Numbered from the stretch's first letter, positions 17,195 through 26,180 are shown. The stretch: DNA of 47,245 nucleotides from an uncultured Clostridium sp. (GCA_958422185.1 CATZNW010000021.1:1-47245), one strand, 5' to 3'. Numbers and translations are program-made. Notes: generated by a model not told the origin, from the letters alone.

Positions 17195-19105
17195 ATGAAT
17201 AATAACAACAGCAAAAGCAATCTCAGAAACGGCGCCAAATCCTTTTCGCGCATTCTGAAATATATGGTTGAAAACAACAAGGTGGCATGGTTCTTCGTTG
17301 TTGTTTGTATCGTTATTTCGGCATTTGCCCAGATGCAGGGCATGGTGTTTATTCAGTCGCTTGTAGACGATTATATCGAGCCCATGCTCACATCAGGCTC
17401 AAACGATTACAGCGGGCTTGCAAACGCGCTGGTAAGAGTTGCGGTCATTTACGTTATAGGAATAGTCGCGTCTTTCACATATTCAAGAATAATGGTAAAC
17501 GTAACACAGGATACGATGCAGAAGCTGCGTACGGATCTTTTCAAGAACATGGAAAAGCTTCCTATAAAATATTTTGACACACATGCTCACGGAGATATAA
17601 TGAGCGTTTATACAAACGATATTGATACCATGCGCCAGCTCATCAGTCAGAGCATCCCGCAGATATTCAATTCGGTCATAACGCTTATATTCTCACTTGT
17701 TGCAATGATCCGCATGAACATAGTGCTTGCGGCCATCACAGTGCTTATGGCATGCGTAATGCTTATAGTTACAAGAAAATTCACCCAGCGTTCGGGCAGA
17801 TATTTTGATAAGCAGCAGAAAGCACTCGGCGAGGTAGACGGATTTATTGAAGAGATGCTTGACGGGCAGAAGGTAGTTAAGGTATTCTGCCACGAAGAAA
17901 CGGCAAAGGCTGATTTCGAAAAAATAAACGAACAGCTTCGTTTCAGTTCGTATAAGGCCAACAAATATGCAAACATGATGATGCCCGTTAATGTCAATAT
18001 AGGAAATCTGAGTTACGTTCTCTGTGCAGCCGTTGGTGCGGCGCTTGCACTCGGCGTGGGCGGAGCAACCGGCATTGCCGGCGCAACGGTAGGTACGGTA
18101 GTTGCATTCATGGGTCTGAATAAAAGTTTCAGCCAGCCGATCGCGCAGATCAGCCAGCAGATGAACTCGATCATCATGGCCGTAGCCGGCACAAAGCGTG
18201 TATTTGCCCTGTTTGATGAGGAGCCGGAAGAAGACCATGGCTATGTTGAGATGGTCAACGCCGTTGAAAATGAGGACGGATCGCTTTCCGAAGCAGATCA
18301 CAGAACCGGCGTTTGGGCATGGAAGCATCCGCACAAGGCGGACGGCACCGTCACCTATAAAAAACTTGAAGGCGCGATCGTGCTTGACGGCGTTGATTTC
18401 GGCTATACGGACGATAAAATGGTTCTGCATGACATAAGACTTTACGCAGAACCGGGCCAGAAGATCGCCTTTGTAGGCTCAACAGGCGCGGGAAAAACGA
18501 CTATCACGAATCTTATCAACCGTTTCTATGATATTCAGGACGGCAAGATCAGATATGACGGAATCAACATTACTAAGATCAAAAAGCCTGCACTGCGCAG
18601 CACTTTGGGCATAGTTTTGCAGGACACGCATCTGTTTACCGGCACTATCATGGACAATATCCGTTACGGCAAGATAGACGCAACCGACGAAGAATGCATT
18701 GCAGCGGCAAAACTGGCAAATGCGCACGGATTTATTTCCCGTCTGCCGGACGGATATGATACAATGATCGACGGCGACGGCGGCAATCTTTCCCAAGGTC
18801 AGTGCCAGCTGCTTGCAATAGCAAGAGCCGCGGTCGCGGACCCGCCCGTTCTCATTCTTGACGAGGCCACCTCTTCCATCGACACAAGAACGGAAGAGCT
18901 TGTTCAGAAAGGCATGGACGCCCTGATGAAGGGCAGAACAACATTCGTTATTGCCCACCGCCTTTCCACCGTTAAGAATGCGGACTGTATCATGGTACTT
19001 GAACACGGCAGGATCATTGAGCGCGGAAGCCACGATGATCTGATCGCCCAGAAAGGCAAATACTATCAGCTTTACACAGGCAATTTTGCCGAACGTCCCG
19101 CATAA
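17195..19105 (+). CDS. Heterodimeric ABC exporter subunit with intact Walker B
   Basis: Second half of the exporter, about 636 residues. Six membrane helices are followed by an insertion of roughly 50 residues before the ATPase domain (EEPEEDHGYVEM to HKADGTVTYKKLEG), as in the longer BmrD/LmrD type subunit. Walker A is GSTGAGKTT, Walker B with catalytic Glu is VLILDEATSSID, and the switch is VIAHRLS. The signature is LSQGQ rather than LSGGQ, complementing the degenerate site of the partner, so only one of the two composite sites should hydrolyse ATP. Start ATG 17195 follows AAAGGAGGG, 16 bases after the first subunit. A terminator follows. Confidence 0.94.
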   Translation: MNNNNSKSNLRNGAKSFSRILKYMVENNKVAWFFVVVCIVISAFAQMQGMVFIQSLVDDYIEPMLTSGSNDYSGLANALVRVAVIYVIGIVASFTYSRIMVNVTQDTMQKLRTDLFKNMEKLPIKYFDTHAHGDIMSVYTNDIDTMRQLISQSIPQIFNSVITLIFSLVAMIRMNIVLAAITVLMACVMLIVTRKFTQRSGRYFDKQQKALGEVDGFIEEMLDGQKVVKVFCHEETAKADFEKINEQLRFSSYKANKYANMMMPVNVNIGNLSYVLCAAVGAALALGVGGATGIAGATVGTVVAFMGLNKSFSQPIAQISQQMNSIIMAVAGTKRVFALFDEEPEEDHGYVEMVNAVENEDGSLSEADHRTGVWAWKHPHKADGTVTYKKLEGAIVLDGVDFGYTDDKMVLHDIRLYAEPGQKIAFVGSTGAGKTTITNLINRFYDIQDGKIRYDGINITKIKKPALRSTLGIVLQDTHLFTGTIMDNIRYGKIDATDEECIAAAKLANAHGFISRLPDGYDTMIDGDGGNLSQGQCQLLAIARAAVADPPVLILDEATSSIDTRTEELVQKGMDALMKGRTTFVIAHRLSTVKNADCIMVLEHGRIIERGSHDDLIAQKGKYYQLYTGNFAERPA

Positions 19106-19114
19106 AGCAAAAAA

Positions 19115-19143
19115 AACGCCCCGTTTTATACGGGACGTTTTTT
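19115..19143 (+). terminator. Terminator of the ABC exporter operon
   Basis: Stem AACGCCCCGT / ACGGGACGTT (one mismatch) with a five-base loop and a run of Ts, ten bases past the stop codon. Confidence 0.85.
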
Positions 19144-19198
19144 ATTGCCGAAAACAGTAAATTAAGTTATAATATTTTCGGGATTCGGGAGGTCATAA

Positions 19199-19849
19199 AT
19201 GGAAGCAGTTGTATTTGATATGGACGGCGTTTTGTTTGACACGGAAAAGCTCGGCTTTGCCGCATGGGACTACGCCAGCGAAAAAATGCATATTCCGCCT
19301 GCGGGTGAACTTGCATACAAAACGCTGGGCATGAATGTTTCAGCCGTTGATAAAATGCTGAAAATGCATTACGGCACGGAATTTGATATAAAAAAATTCC
19401 ACAACCTATGCCGCGAATACACATACGATTATTTTGGCAAGCACGGCGTGCCGCAAAAGCCCTGTCTGAAGAAATCGCTGAACAGCCTGAAAGCAGGCGG
19501 ATTTAAGATCGCCCTTGCGTCCTCTACAAGCAGAGAAGGCGTTTACAGGAATCTTAAAGACGCGGATATAGAAAATTATTTTGACGCGGTCATTTGCGGA
19601 GATATGATCGAAAGATCAAAACCGGAACCGGATATTTATATTGCCGCCGCCGAAAAACTGGGCATATCCCCTTGCCGCTGTTTTGCAGTTGAGGATTCAA
19701 AAAACGGTATTCTTTCCGCCCACAGCGCGGGAATGAACGTTATAATGATCCCCGATCTGTGGCAGGGCGACAGGAAAACGGATAAGTTACTGTATGCAAA
19801 ATGCGCAGATCTTGAAAGTGCGGCTGAGAGAATTCTGAAAGAAAGCTAA
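19199..19849 (+). CDS. HAD family phosphatase/beta-phosphoglucomutase-like protein
   Basis: HAD superfamily IA hydrolase of 216 residues. Motif I is VVFDMDGVLFDTE (both catalytic Asp), motif II is ALASSTSR, motif III is the Lys in RSKPEPDIYIAAAEKLG, and motif IV is CFAVEDSKNGILSAHSAGM. The helical cap between residues 20 and 85 fits sugar-phosphate phosphatases and beta-phosphoglucomutases. Motif I alone does not separate the two activities. ATG 19199 follows GGGAGGT. It lies between two terminated units and appears monocistronic. Confidence 0.9.
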   Translation: MEAVVFDMDGVLFDTEKLGFAAWDYASEKMHIPPAGELAYKTLGMNVSAVDKMLKMHYGTEFDIKKFHNLCREYTYDYFGKHGVPQKPCLKKSLNSLKAGGFKIALASSTSREGVYRNLKDADIENYFDAVICGDMIERSKPEPDIYIAAAEKLGISPCRCFAVEDSKNGILSAHSAGMNVIMIPDLWQGDRKTDKLLYAKCADLESAAERILKES

Positions 19850-19940
19850 AAAATTTTTACACTGCGCGGACAGATCGTATCTCTTTGCCGTCTTAAGAAG
19901 TGAGAGGCTCTCAAAATCACTTTGAAAGGCAGTGAACGAT

Positions 19941-20615
19941 ATGTCATTATTTAAAAAAAGAAATGCAGACACGGAAAACATCAATAAACTTAATATACCA
20001 TTGCTTGATCTAAGGCAATATACGCCTGCCGCGCTTAAAAATATCCAAAAGTTAAATGCCGCAATGGTAATTTTGCCGAAAGAGCCGGATGAGGAACTTA
20101 TGGCGGCTTACGGCAACATTCCGCGCAAAAATGTTGCAACGGAAATTTTTATTGAGAATGGCAGGGAAATAAAAATGTGCAACGGTTCTGCCGAACTTGA
20201 CTGCAATGCCTGCGATGAAAACGCTATATATCTTGTAAACGGCAACGCCGTAATAAAAAACGCTGAAGAGCATATGATAAGCGTTATGGTAAACGGCGAG
20301 ATCTTATGCGAAAACGGTGCAAAGATAAATATAATTAATTGTAACGGCTCAGCTGAATATGTTGATTTTAAAATAAAAAGAGCAAAGCATTTTCCAAAAG
20401 ACCTGCCGGCTGATAAAGATTTTATTGAGAACCTTGAGGACGGAACTGTAGTTATATGCGGCAATAACTTAACGTTTGAACTTGATGTTACACCCGAACT
20501 GCTTAAGGGCAGAAAGCTGTATTTCTCAGCCGGGAATACTGTAAAATGCTCTAAGCGTGCGCTCGGGGTAGTTCAAACTATGTCCCGCGCAAAGGATTAT
20601 AAAACGTTTATTTAA
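19941..20615 (+). CDS. Unknown 225-residue protein coupled to an ECF sigma factor
   Basis: I do not recognise the family. ATG 19941 follows GAAAGGC; a GTG at 19932 is too close to that site. There is no signal peptide or membrane helix, so it should be cytosolic. Residues about 70-160 show short, regularly spaced beta-strand/turn units with NG or NGS turns (MCNGSAELD, YLVNGNAVIKN, VMVNGEILCENG, INCNGSAEYVDF), which suggests a small beta-helix or right-handed solenoid, as in bactofilin- or DUF342-like proteins. A conserved-looking Cys-rich patch (CNGSAELDCNACDEN) could bind metal. The stop is two bases before the sigma factor start, so the two are co-translated; it may regulate that sigma factor, but there is no known anti-sigma motif. 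Confidence 0.75.
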   Translation: MSLFKKRNADTENINKLNIPLLDLRQYTPAALKNIQKLNAAMVILPKEPDEELMAAYGNIPRKNVATEIFIENGREIKMCNGSAELDCNACDENAIYLVNGNAVIKNAEEHMISVMVNGEILCENGAKINIINCNGSAEYVDFKIKRAKHFPKDLPADKDFIENLEDGTVVICGNNLTFELDVTPELLKGRKLYFSAGNTVKCSKRALGVVQTMSRAKDYKTFI

Positions 20616-20617
20616 TT

Positions 20618-21109
20618 ATGAAAGAGGAGAATATTGCCGCTTTATTCGGTGAGATATACAATAAATATTATAAAAAGATCCTGCGTTTTTTCAGGCGGGA
20701 TTTTTCCGCTGAGGATGCGGAAGATCTTACCCAGCAGACTTTTTTGCGGCTCTGGGCGTGGCTCCCGCGCACCGAATCGGTAAAAAACGGCGGTGCGCTC
20801 ATCTTCCGTATCGCCGGCAATGTGCGTGCGGACAGATACAGATCTACCGCGCTTATGCTGGATACCCTGCCGCTCTATGATTTCATAGAACTGCCCGCGC
20901 CTGCGGGGCAGCTTGCCGCCGTCGAAATACGGATTGCGCTGCGCTCGCTCAGCGTAAAAGAGCAGGAGCTGCTGTTGATGAGGATACAAGGCTTTAAAAG
21001 CGACGAGATAGGCAAAGCCTTTGGTATAAGCGCATCCGCCGCACGCACCAGGCTGCAAAAGATCAAAAACAAAATTAAAAACGAACTGAATGAACCGGCC
21101 GACGGTTAA
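20618..21109 (+). CDS. ECF-type RNA polymerase sigma factor
   Basis: Extracytoplasmic-function sigma factor of 163 residues with only regions 2 and 4. Region 2 is seen as YYKKILRFFRRDFSAEDAEDLTQQTFLRLWAW and FRIAGNVRADRYRS; region 4 is LRSLSVKEQELLLMRIQGFKSDEIGKAFGISASAARTRLQKIKNKIKNEL. It directs polymerase to a small regulon, usually under an anti-sigma factor encoded next to it. No membrane anti-sigma gene is present; the preceding unknown cytosolic protein is the only partner candidate. A strong terminator follows. Confidence 0.9.
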   Translation: MKEENIAALFGEIYNKYYKKILRFFRRDFSAEDAEDLTQQTFLRLWAWLPRTESVKNGGALIFRIAGNVRADRYRSTALMLDTLPLYDFIELPAPAGQLAAVEIRIALRSLSVKEQELLLMRIQGFKSDEIGKAFGISASAARTRLQKIKNKIKNELNEPADG

Positions 21110-21135
21110 ATGAATAGGCAAAATAGTAACGCGAA

Positions 21136-21174
21136 GCGCGCTGCCCTGAAAACACAGGGCAGCGCGCCTTTTTT
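21136..21174 (+). terminator. Strong terminator after the sigma factor gene
   Basis: Thirteen-base perfect stem GCGCGCTGCCCTG / CAGGGCAGCGCGC, six-base loop, then six Ts. Confidence 0.92.
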
Positions 21175-21334
21175 GTAACAGTTGCTTTCTGTCTTTCTTT
21201 TTTACTGACATTTTAGCTAATATCAGATAGGCCGAAAAATCATTGCAAACACAACCGTGATCCGTATTTTTCTCAACAAAGTTTCAATTCTATTGAAAGA
21301 GCCCAATCTTTACAACCTATCCTGTTTACGGTTA

Positions 21335-21661
21335 TCAACCATTTTGCGCTCTATAATTTATTCCCCATTGCTCCATCGCCTTGATAATAGGACGCATCGA
21401 TTCGCCAAGTTCGCTTAAAGAATACTCCACTCTTGGGGGAACTTCCGCATAGACCGTCCGTGTAATGATGCCGTCATCCTCCATTGAACGCAGACTGTCC
21501 GTCAGTACTTTTTGGCTGATTCCCTCTAAATTTTTCTGCAATTCATTAAAACGCCACGGACGTGCAAGCAAATTCCTCATAATCAGAAGTTTCCACTTAC
21601 TTCCGATCAGCTGAACGGTTGTTGCAACGGGACAATCGGGCAGTTCTTCTTTCTTCAGCAT
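21335..21661 (-). CDS. HxlR-family transcriptional regulator
   Basis: Winged-helix regulator of 108 residues. The N-terminal PDCPVATTVQLIGSKWKLLIMRNLL carries the family's conserved Cys (residue 10), which in relatives such as YodB and HypR senses electrophiles or disulfide stress. The rest is RFNELQKNLEGISQKVLTDSLRSMEDDGIITR with wing RTVYAEVPPRVEYSLSELG. It is divergent from the flavoprotein-transporter operon, and GTAA/TTAC palindromes lie at both promoters, so it most likely represses itself and the operon. ATG 21661 follows AAAGGTGG. Confidence 0.92.
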   Translation of the reverse strand: MLKKEELPDCPVATTVQLIGSKWKLLIMRNLLARPWRFNELQKNLEGISQKVLTDSLRSMEDDGIITRTVYAEVPPRVEYSLSELGESMRPIIKAMEQWGINYRAQNG

Positions 21662-21690
21662 ATTTCCACCTTTAAAAATTCCATAAGTTT

Positions 21691-21740
21691 GTAACTAAAT
21701 ATTACGCTTAAATTATAGTGCTGTATTCTTATAAAATCAA
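21691..21740 (-). promoter_or_regulatory. hxlR promoter with palindrome at the transcription start
   Basis: Minus strand TTGATT-17-TATAAT (21735-21740, 21712-21717). The palindrome GTAACTAAATATTAC (21691-21705) covers the expected start of transcription, a position suited to autorepression. Confidence 0.65.
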
Positions 21741-21796
21741 GTATGATATAGAGAATGAAAAAAATTTGATTCTGCAATCCCCATAATAACGCAAAT

Positions 21797-21863
21797 GTTA
21801 CTAAAAGGTAACTCTGTTATAAAAAAGTGCGTACTTGTAGAGTGAAAAAACAGTAGTTACAAT
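21797..21863 (+). promoter_or_regulatory. Promoter and candidate HxlR operator of the flavoprotein-transporter operon
   Basis: TTGTAG-17-TACAAT (21835-21863). Just upstream GTTACTAAAAGGTAAC (21797-21812) repeats the GTAAC half-sites seen at the divergent hxlR promoter. Binding by HxlR is inferred. Confidence 0.55.
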
Positions 21864-21895
21864 AGTATCAGAAACAAGGAACGGAGGCACTTGCA

Positions 21896-22750
21896 ATGAA
21901 TCCGGCAAATTTTGTTGTTGATACAGAAAAATGTTTAGGCTGCGGAACATGTGTAAAGGTTTGCCCCGGAGGAGTTCTCTCTCTGAATCAGGAAAAAAGG
22001 CCTGAAATAGCAGATTTTAAAGAATTCGGGTGGAACGGATGTTGGAAATGCGAGCATTGTCTTGCTGTCTGTCCGACAGGTGCCGTTTCCATTTTCGGAC
22101 ACAAGCCGGAAAGCAGTCTGCCTGTTGCTGATCATGAGACCGCAGCGCCGATAATGGATTCACTGATCGCAGGCAGACGCTCCTGCCGCAGATATAAGGA
22201 CAAAAATGTTGACACTTCCGTTATAAACGATATGCTGAAGCGTCTGGCCGGCGCCCCAAACGGCGGCAATAAACAGCAAGTGGAATTCACACTGATTGAC
22301 GATAAAGAACAAACGAAGCAATTTCGTCAGCTTGCCTATTCCCGTATGGAAGAATTGGCGGCGCAGGGTATCTATCCAAAGGGATTCGGTAAAGCGGCAT
22401 ATGAGGATATGAAACGGTGGGAAAAGACAGTTCGCCCTGATATGCTTTTGTGCGGAGCTCCGCATATTTTAATTCCCCACGCACCATTAGGGCACGGCGA
22501 GCCTATACAAGATGTGGTGATTGCCGGAACATATTTTGAGCTGCTTTGCGCCTCCCGTGGCCTTGGAGCTATAATGCTGACATTTCCTCTTGGTGCGTTG
22601 GAGCAAATGCAGGATATCAAGGCAATGCTGAATATTCCGGATACCCATTACATCGGGATGATGATCGGTTTTGGTTATCCTGAAATCAGCTATACAAGGG
22701 GCGTACAAAGAGAAACAGAACAAAGCCGCATTCACCGGCTGAAATTTTAG
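21896..22750 (+). CDS. Nitroreductase-family flavoprotein with N-terminal ferredoxin domain
   Basis: Fusion of a 2[4Fe-4S] ferredoxin-like module with an FMN-dependent nitroreductase fold. Cluster Cys are 13, 16, 19, 23 (CLGCGTCVKVCP) and 49, 52, 55, 59 (CWKCEHCLAVCP). The flavin domain starts near residue 88 with SLIAGRRSCRRYKDKNV, then RLAGAPNGGNKQQVEFTLI and the C-terminal GLGAIMLTFPLGALEQM and IGMMIGFGYPEISY. Electrons should pass from the clusters to FMN; the acceptor may be a nitro, quinone or other small electrophile. It heads a four-gene operon and ATG 21896 follows GGAGG. Confidence 0.92.
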   Translation: MNPANFVVDTEKCLGCGTCVKVCPGGVLSLNQEKRPEIADFKEFGWNGCWKCEHCLAVCPTGAVSIFGHKPESSLPVADHETAAPIMDSLIAGRRSCRRYKDKNVDTSVINDMLKRLAGAPNGGNKQQVEFTLIDDKEQTKQFRQLAYSRMEELAAQGIYPKGFGKAAYEDMKRWEKTVRPDMLLCGAPHILIPHAPLGHGEPIQDVVIAGTYFELLCASRGLGAIMLTFPLGALEQMQDIKAMLNIPDTHYIGMMIGFGYPEISYTRGVQRETEQSRIHRLKF

Positions 22751-22765
22751 GAGGGATAAGATAAT

Positions 22766-23377
22766 ATGAACGCACAGGATTGTTTGCAGATATTGAGAGA
22801 TGTCAAAGACGCGGCATTTGCAACCATAGATGAAAAAGGAGTGCCGCAGGTACGAATTATAGATGTTATGCTGGCAGAAGATGAAAAAATTTATTTCTGC
22901 ACAGCGCGCGGAAAAGATTTTTACGCACAGCTAATGCGTGACAATCACATTGCAGTTACTGCCGTGAATAAAGATTTTCAAATGGTCAGATTATCCGGAA
23001 CTGCCGAAAAACTGGCAGAGCAAAAATATTGGATAGGCCGCATTTTTAAACAAAATCCAAGCATGAACAGCGTTTATCCGAATGAAAGCCGTTACATATT
23101 GGAACCGTTCTGCATTGCAAACGCGAATATCGAATTTTTTGATTTAAGCAAAGAGCCGATTAACCGGGAAAATTTTATAATCGGAGAGAGTAAAGAACAG
23201 AAAAAAGGGTTTGAAATCTCTGTTTCCTGCATAGGGTGCGGGAGATGCGCAAAAGTTTGCCCTCAGCAATGTATAAGCATAGGAAAGCCATATGAAATCA
23301 ATCAAAATCACTGCCTACACTGCGGCTTGTGCTTTGAAAACTGCCCCGTAAAGGCAATTAAAAGAAGGAGCGTATAA
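22766..23377 (+). CDS. Pyridoxamine 5'-phosphate oxidase-like flavoprotein with C-terminal ferredoxin domain
   Basis: The N-terminal split-barrel (about 1-140) has the FMN-binding PNPOx-like pattern: DAAFATIDEKGVPQVRIIDV, KIYFCTARGKDFYAQL and VRLSGTAEKL. The C-terminus adds two cluster motifs, CIGCGRCAKVCPQQC and HCLHCGLCFENCP, after a linker at about 150-160. With the preceding gene this gives two separate flavin plus ferredoxin proteins in one operon, so a shared redox pathway is likely. The start ATG follows AGGAGGG. It is two bases from the permease gene. True vitamin B6 synthesis is unlikely given the fusion. Confidence 0.9.
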   Translation: MNAQDCLQILRDVKDAAFATIDEKGVPQVRIIDVMLAEDEKIYFCTARGKDFYAQLMRDNHIAVTAVNKDFQMVRLSGTAEKLAEQKYWIGRIFKQNPSMNSVYPNESRYILEPFCIANANIEFFDLSKEPINRENFIIGESKEQKKGFEISVSCIGCGRCAKVCPQQCISIGKPYEINQNHCLHCGLCFENCPVKAIKRRSV

Positions 23378-23379
23378 AA

Positions 23380-24918
23380 ATGTTAAAAGATATGTGGTCT
23401 GTTTTTACGGATAGAACAGATTTTTTCTTAGAATTATTACTGGAGCATTTGGAAATATCGCTGGTCTCCATTTTAATTGCCATACTGCTTGGGGGACTTG
23501 CAGGGATTCTAATCAGCGAATTTCAAAAAGCCGCAAAGCCGACTTTAGGCGTTATCAACTTTTTATATACGATACCGTCAATTTCCATGCTCGGCTTTTT
23601 GATTCCCTTTTCCGGGGTGGGCAATGCTACGGCGATCATTGCGCTGACCGTTTACGCACTGCTGCCGATGGTGCGCAATACCCATACGGGTATTACCAAT
23701 GTAGATCCCGCTATTCTGGAAGCGGCAAAAGGTATGGGAAGTACAAAAGCGCAAATTCTGTTCAAAATCAAATTACCCCTCGCTATGCCCGTGATCATGT
23801 CAGGCGTTCGCAATATGGTAACGATGACGATCGCCCTTGCCGGTATTGCCTCTTTTATCGGCGCAGGCGGCTTGGGCGTTGCGATTTACCGGGGCATTAC
23901 AACAAATAATACAGCCACGACAATGGTAGGCAGCTTGCTGATCGCACTGCTTGCCCTCGTAATGGATTTTATACTTGGGTTCATGGAAAAAAGAATGAAC
24001 AAGCGCAGCTTGAAAGCAAAGAAGACCAATAAGATTATGGCTGTTGTTGCAGTTATCCTTTGCCTGATCATTGCGGGAGGCGTTCTGATCAACACGCAGC
24101 AGAAAGATACCATTCATGTTGCCACAAAACCGATGACCGAACAATATGTTCTCGGAGAAATGCTGGATATTCTGATCGAGCAGGATACGGATTTAAATGT
24201 AGAACTGACGCAGGGCGTCGGCGGCGGAACATCCAACATTCAGCCGGCAATGGAGAGCGGAGAGTTTGATCTGTATCCCGAATACACGGGTACAGGCTGG
24301 AATATGGTTCTCAAGCACGACGGTCTGTATACTGAAGATCTGTTCAGTGAATTGGAAGATGAATACGTCGAACGCTTCAATATGAACTGGGTCGGAATGT
24401 ATGGTTTTAACAACACTTACGGTTTAGTGGTTCGCCGCGAAATTGCGGAACAATATGATTTAAAAACCTATTCCGATCTGAAAACTGTAGCAGGCGACCT
24501 CACCTTTGGCGCGGAATATGATTTCTTTGAGCGTGAGGACGGGTACGACGCTCTCTGTGAAACTTACGGATTGAGTTTCGGCAAAACAATGGATTTAGAC
24601 ATCGGGCTTAAATATCAGACAATCCATCAGGAAAAGATTGACGTGATGGTGATCTTTACAACGGACGGACAGTTATCGGCTTCTGACGTGGTTGTTCTGG
24701 AAGATGACAAACATTTTTATCCTTCTTATATTTGCGGAAATGTGATCCGCGCAGAAGTGCTTGAAAAGCACCCGGAACTGAGAGCGGTGCTAGAAAAACT
24801 GAACGGGCTGATAACCGACAGCGATATGGCGGCAATGAACTATGCTGTTGAAACGGAAAACCAAGAGCCGCGAGATGTAGCGGAAGATTTCCTGCGCAGC
24901 CACGATCTTTTACAGTGA
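23380..24918 (+). CDS. Fused ABC permease and substrate-binding protein, betaine/choline or ergothioneine type
   Basis: Single 512-residue chain with a MetI-type permease domain (about 1-215; EAAKGMGSTKAQILFKIKLP is the coupling-helix region) and, after one more membrane helix (IMAVVAVILCLIIAGGVLI), an OpuAC/ProX-like binding domain facing outward. The binding domain has DLYPEYTGTGWN and TDGQLSASDVVVLEDDKHFYP, typical of quaternary amine receptors. The same fusion occurs in OpuABC-like betaine and EgtU ergothioneine importers; I cannot separate these from sequence alone. It overlaps neither neighbour; the ATPase follows eleven bases downstream. The redox partners upstream favour a substrate that is chemically modified after uptake. 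Confidence 0.9.
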   Translation: MLKDMWSVFTDRTDFFLELLLEHLEISLVSILIAILLGGLAGILISEFQKAAKPTLGVINFLYTIPSISMLGFLIPFSGVGNATAIIALTVYALLPMVRNTHTGITNVDPAILEAAKGMGSTKAQILFKIKLPLAMPVIMSGVRNMVTMTIALAGIASFIGAGGLGVAIYRGITTNNTATTMVGSLLIALLALVMDFILGFMEKRMNKRSLKAKKTNKIMAVVAVILCLIIAGGVLINTQQKDTIHVATKPMTEQYVLGEMLDILIEQDTDLNVELTQGVGGGTSNIQPAMESGEFDLYPEYTGTGWNMVLKHDGLYTEDLFSELEDEYVERFNMNWVGMYGFNNTYGLVVRREIAEQYDLKTYSDLKTVAGDLTFGAEYDFFEREDGYDALCETYGLSFGKTMDLDIGLKYQTIHQEKIDVMVIFTTDGQLSASDVVVLEDDKHFYPSYICGNVIRAEVLEKHPELRAVLEKLNGLITDSDMAAMNYAVETENQEPRDVAEDFLRSHDLLQ

Positions 24919-24928
24919 GGTGGAACCA

Positions 24929-25744
24929 ATGAAAACAGCAATTGAATTTAAAAACATCAAAAAAGCATACGGCGAAAAAGTAGTAATAGAAGGATTCAAC
25001 CTCTCCATAGACAAAGGTGAATTTGTAACCATCATCGGCTCATCGGGCTGCGGAAAAACAACTGCTCTCAAAATGGTAAACGGTTTGATCCAGCCGACTG
25101 AGGGAGACATCTTTGTCGACGGTGAAAATATCCGCAATAAAAATCAGACGCAGCTCCGCAGAAACATCGGTTATGCCATTCAGGGCAGCGTACTGTTTCC
25201 TCATATGACAGTAGAACAGAACATCTCATATGTTCCGAACTTGCTGAATAAGCGAAATAAAGAAAAAACAAAAAACGCCGTATCCAAGTGGATGAAAATT
25301 GTCGGACTTTCGGAAGATCTGAAACACCGCTATCCGTCCGAACTTTCGGGCGGTCAGCAGCAAAGAGTCGGTATCGCCCGTGCGTTGGCAGCGTCCCCTG
25401 ATATTCTGCTGATGGATGAGCCGTTTGGTGCGGTAGATGAGATCACACGGGGACAGCTTCAAACAGAAATGAAGCGAATTCACGAGCAGACAGGAATAAC
25501 CGTGCTGTTCGTTACCCACGACATTTCCGAGGCGCTGAAGCTCGGCACAAAAGTACTTGTTATGAACAATGGCAAAATCGAACAGTATGCCGAACCGAAA
25601 GATCTGCTTAGCCGTCCTGCCACGGAATTTGTCAAAGAACTTGTAAAGAAAGAACGCCGGACCTGTTATTTTCCCGAAGAACAGTTATCCTCCTGTGAGT
25701 TCAGCGGCGCTGCCGGCGAGATGAAAAGTGATGATACAAAGTAA
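24929..25744 (+). CDS. ABC transporter ATPase for the betaine/ergothioneine-type importer
   Basis: ATP-binding subunit of about 271 residues. Walker A GSSGCGKTT, Q-loop GYAIQGSVLFPHMT, signature LSGGQQQR, Walker B ILLMDEPFGAVDE and switch FVTHDISEAL are all intact. Compared with OpuAA/OpuCA it lacks the C-terminal CBS pair that senses ionic strength, so osmotic gating is not expected, which again fits EgtU-like rather than osmoprotectant systems. ATG 24929 follows GAGGTGG; GTG 24920 lies inside that site. This is the last intact gene of the moderate-GC part of the window. Confidence 0.92.
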   Translation: MKTAIEFKNIKKAYGEKVVIEGFNLSIDKGEFVTIIGSSGCGKTTALKMVNGLIQPTEGDIFVDGENIRNKNQTQLRRNIGYAIQGSVLFPHMTVEQNISYVPNLLNKRNKEKTKNAVSKWMKIVGLSEDLKHRYPSELSGGQQQRVGIARALAASPDILLMDEPFGAVDEITRGQLQTEMKRIHEQTGITVLFVTHDISEALKLGTKVLVMNNGKIEQYAEPKDLLSRPATEFVKELVKKERRTCYFPEEQLSSCEFSGAAGEMKSDDTK

Positions 25745-26180
25745 GGACGCACAGTAAAACAGAGGTTCATGTTTAGATTTTAATATCCCCGCCATGCCGG
25801 CGCAGGAATCCGCTCAGGGCAAATTAACAAACTGAAAACAAAATTAAAATGCCGCATGATCGCAATATGCGAAAGTACCGGCTATCCGCCGAAATGGGTT
25901 TGATCTTGGCAGAAGAACACAGATGTTACAGCCTGGCAGATTTCGGGCAGGAGTACGGCTTTCACTATTAGAGAACCTCACTAAGGGCGACAGCGAGCCG
26001 TTTGCTCTGCTTATTTGTTTTATGATTATCTCTCATCTATCGGCGTATGACGATCCGCGTGATTTTGCCTCAATTGTTCCAATAACAATTCTACTTTTCC
26101 GATTTAAACAAAAAGCCCACCGTTTGCAGACAAATTTCCGCAAAAAGTGAGCCAAGTGGTCGAGGTGAGTGCACGGTTTG
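25745..26180. other. Gene-free junction with short coding remnants
   Basis: No intact gene. On the plus strand one frame reads YPRHAGAGIRSGQINKLKTK up to a stop near 25900, and another frame then reads MGLILAEEHRCYSL up to a stop at 25970. Both have the base composition of the left chromosome, so this looks like a decayed gene tail. From about 26,090 the sequence turns into hairpin-rich material. Confidence 0.4.

Noticed and set aside
25923..26150. 75-codon plus-strand frame
   Set aside because: No ribosome site, no motif; it crosses the change from moderate-GC to AT-rich DNA.
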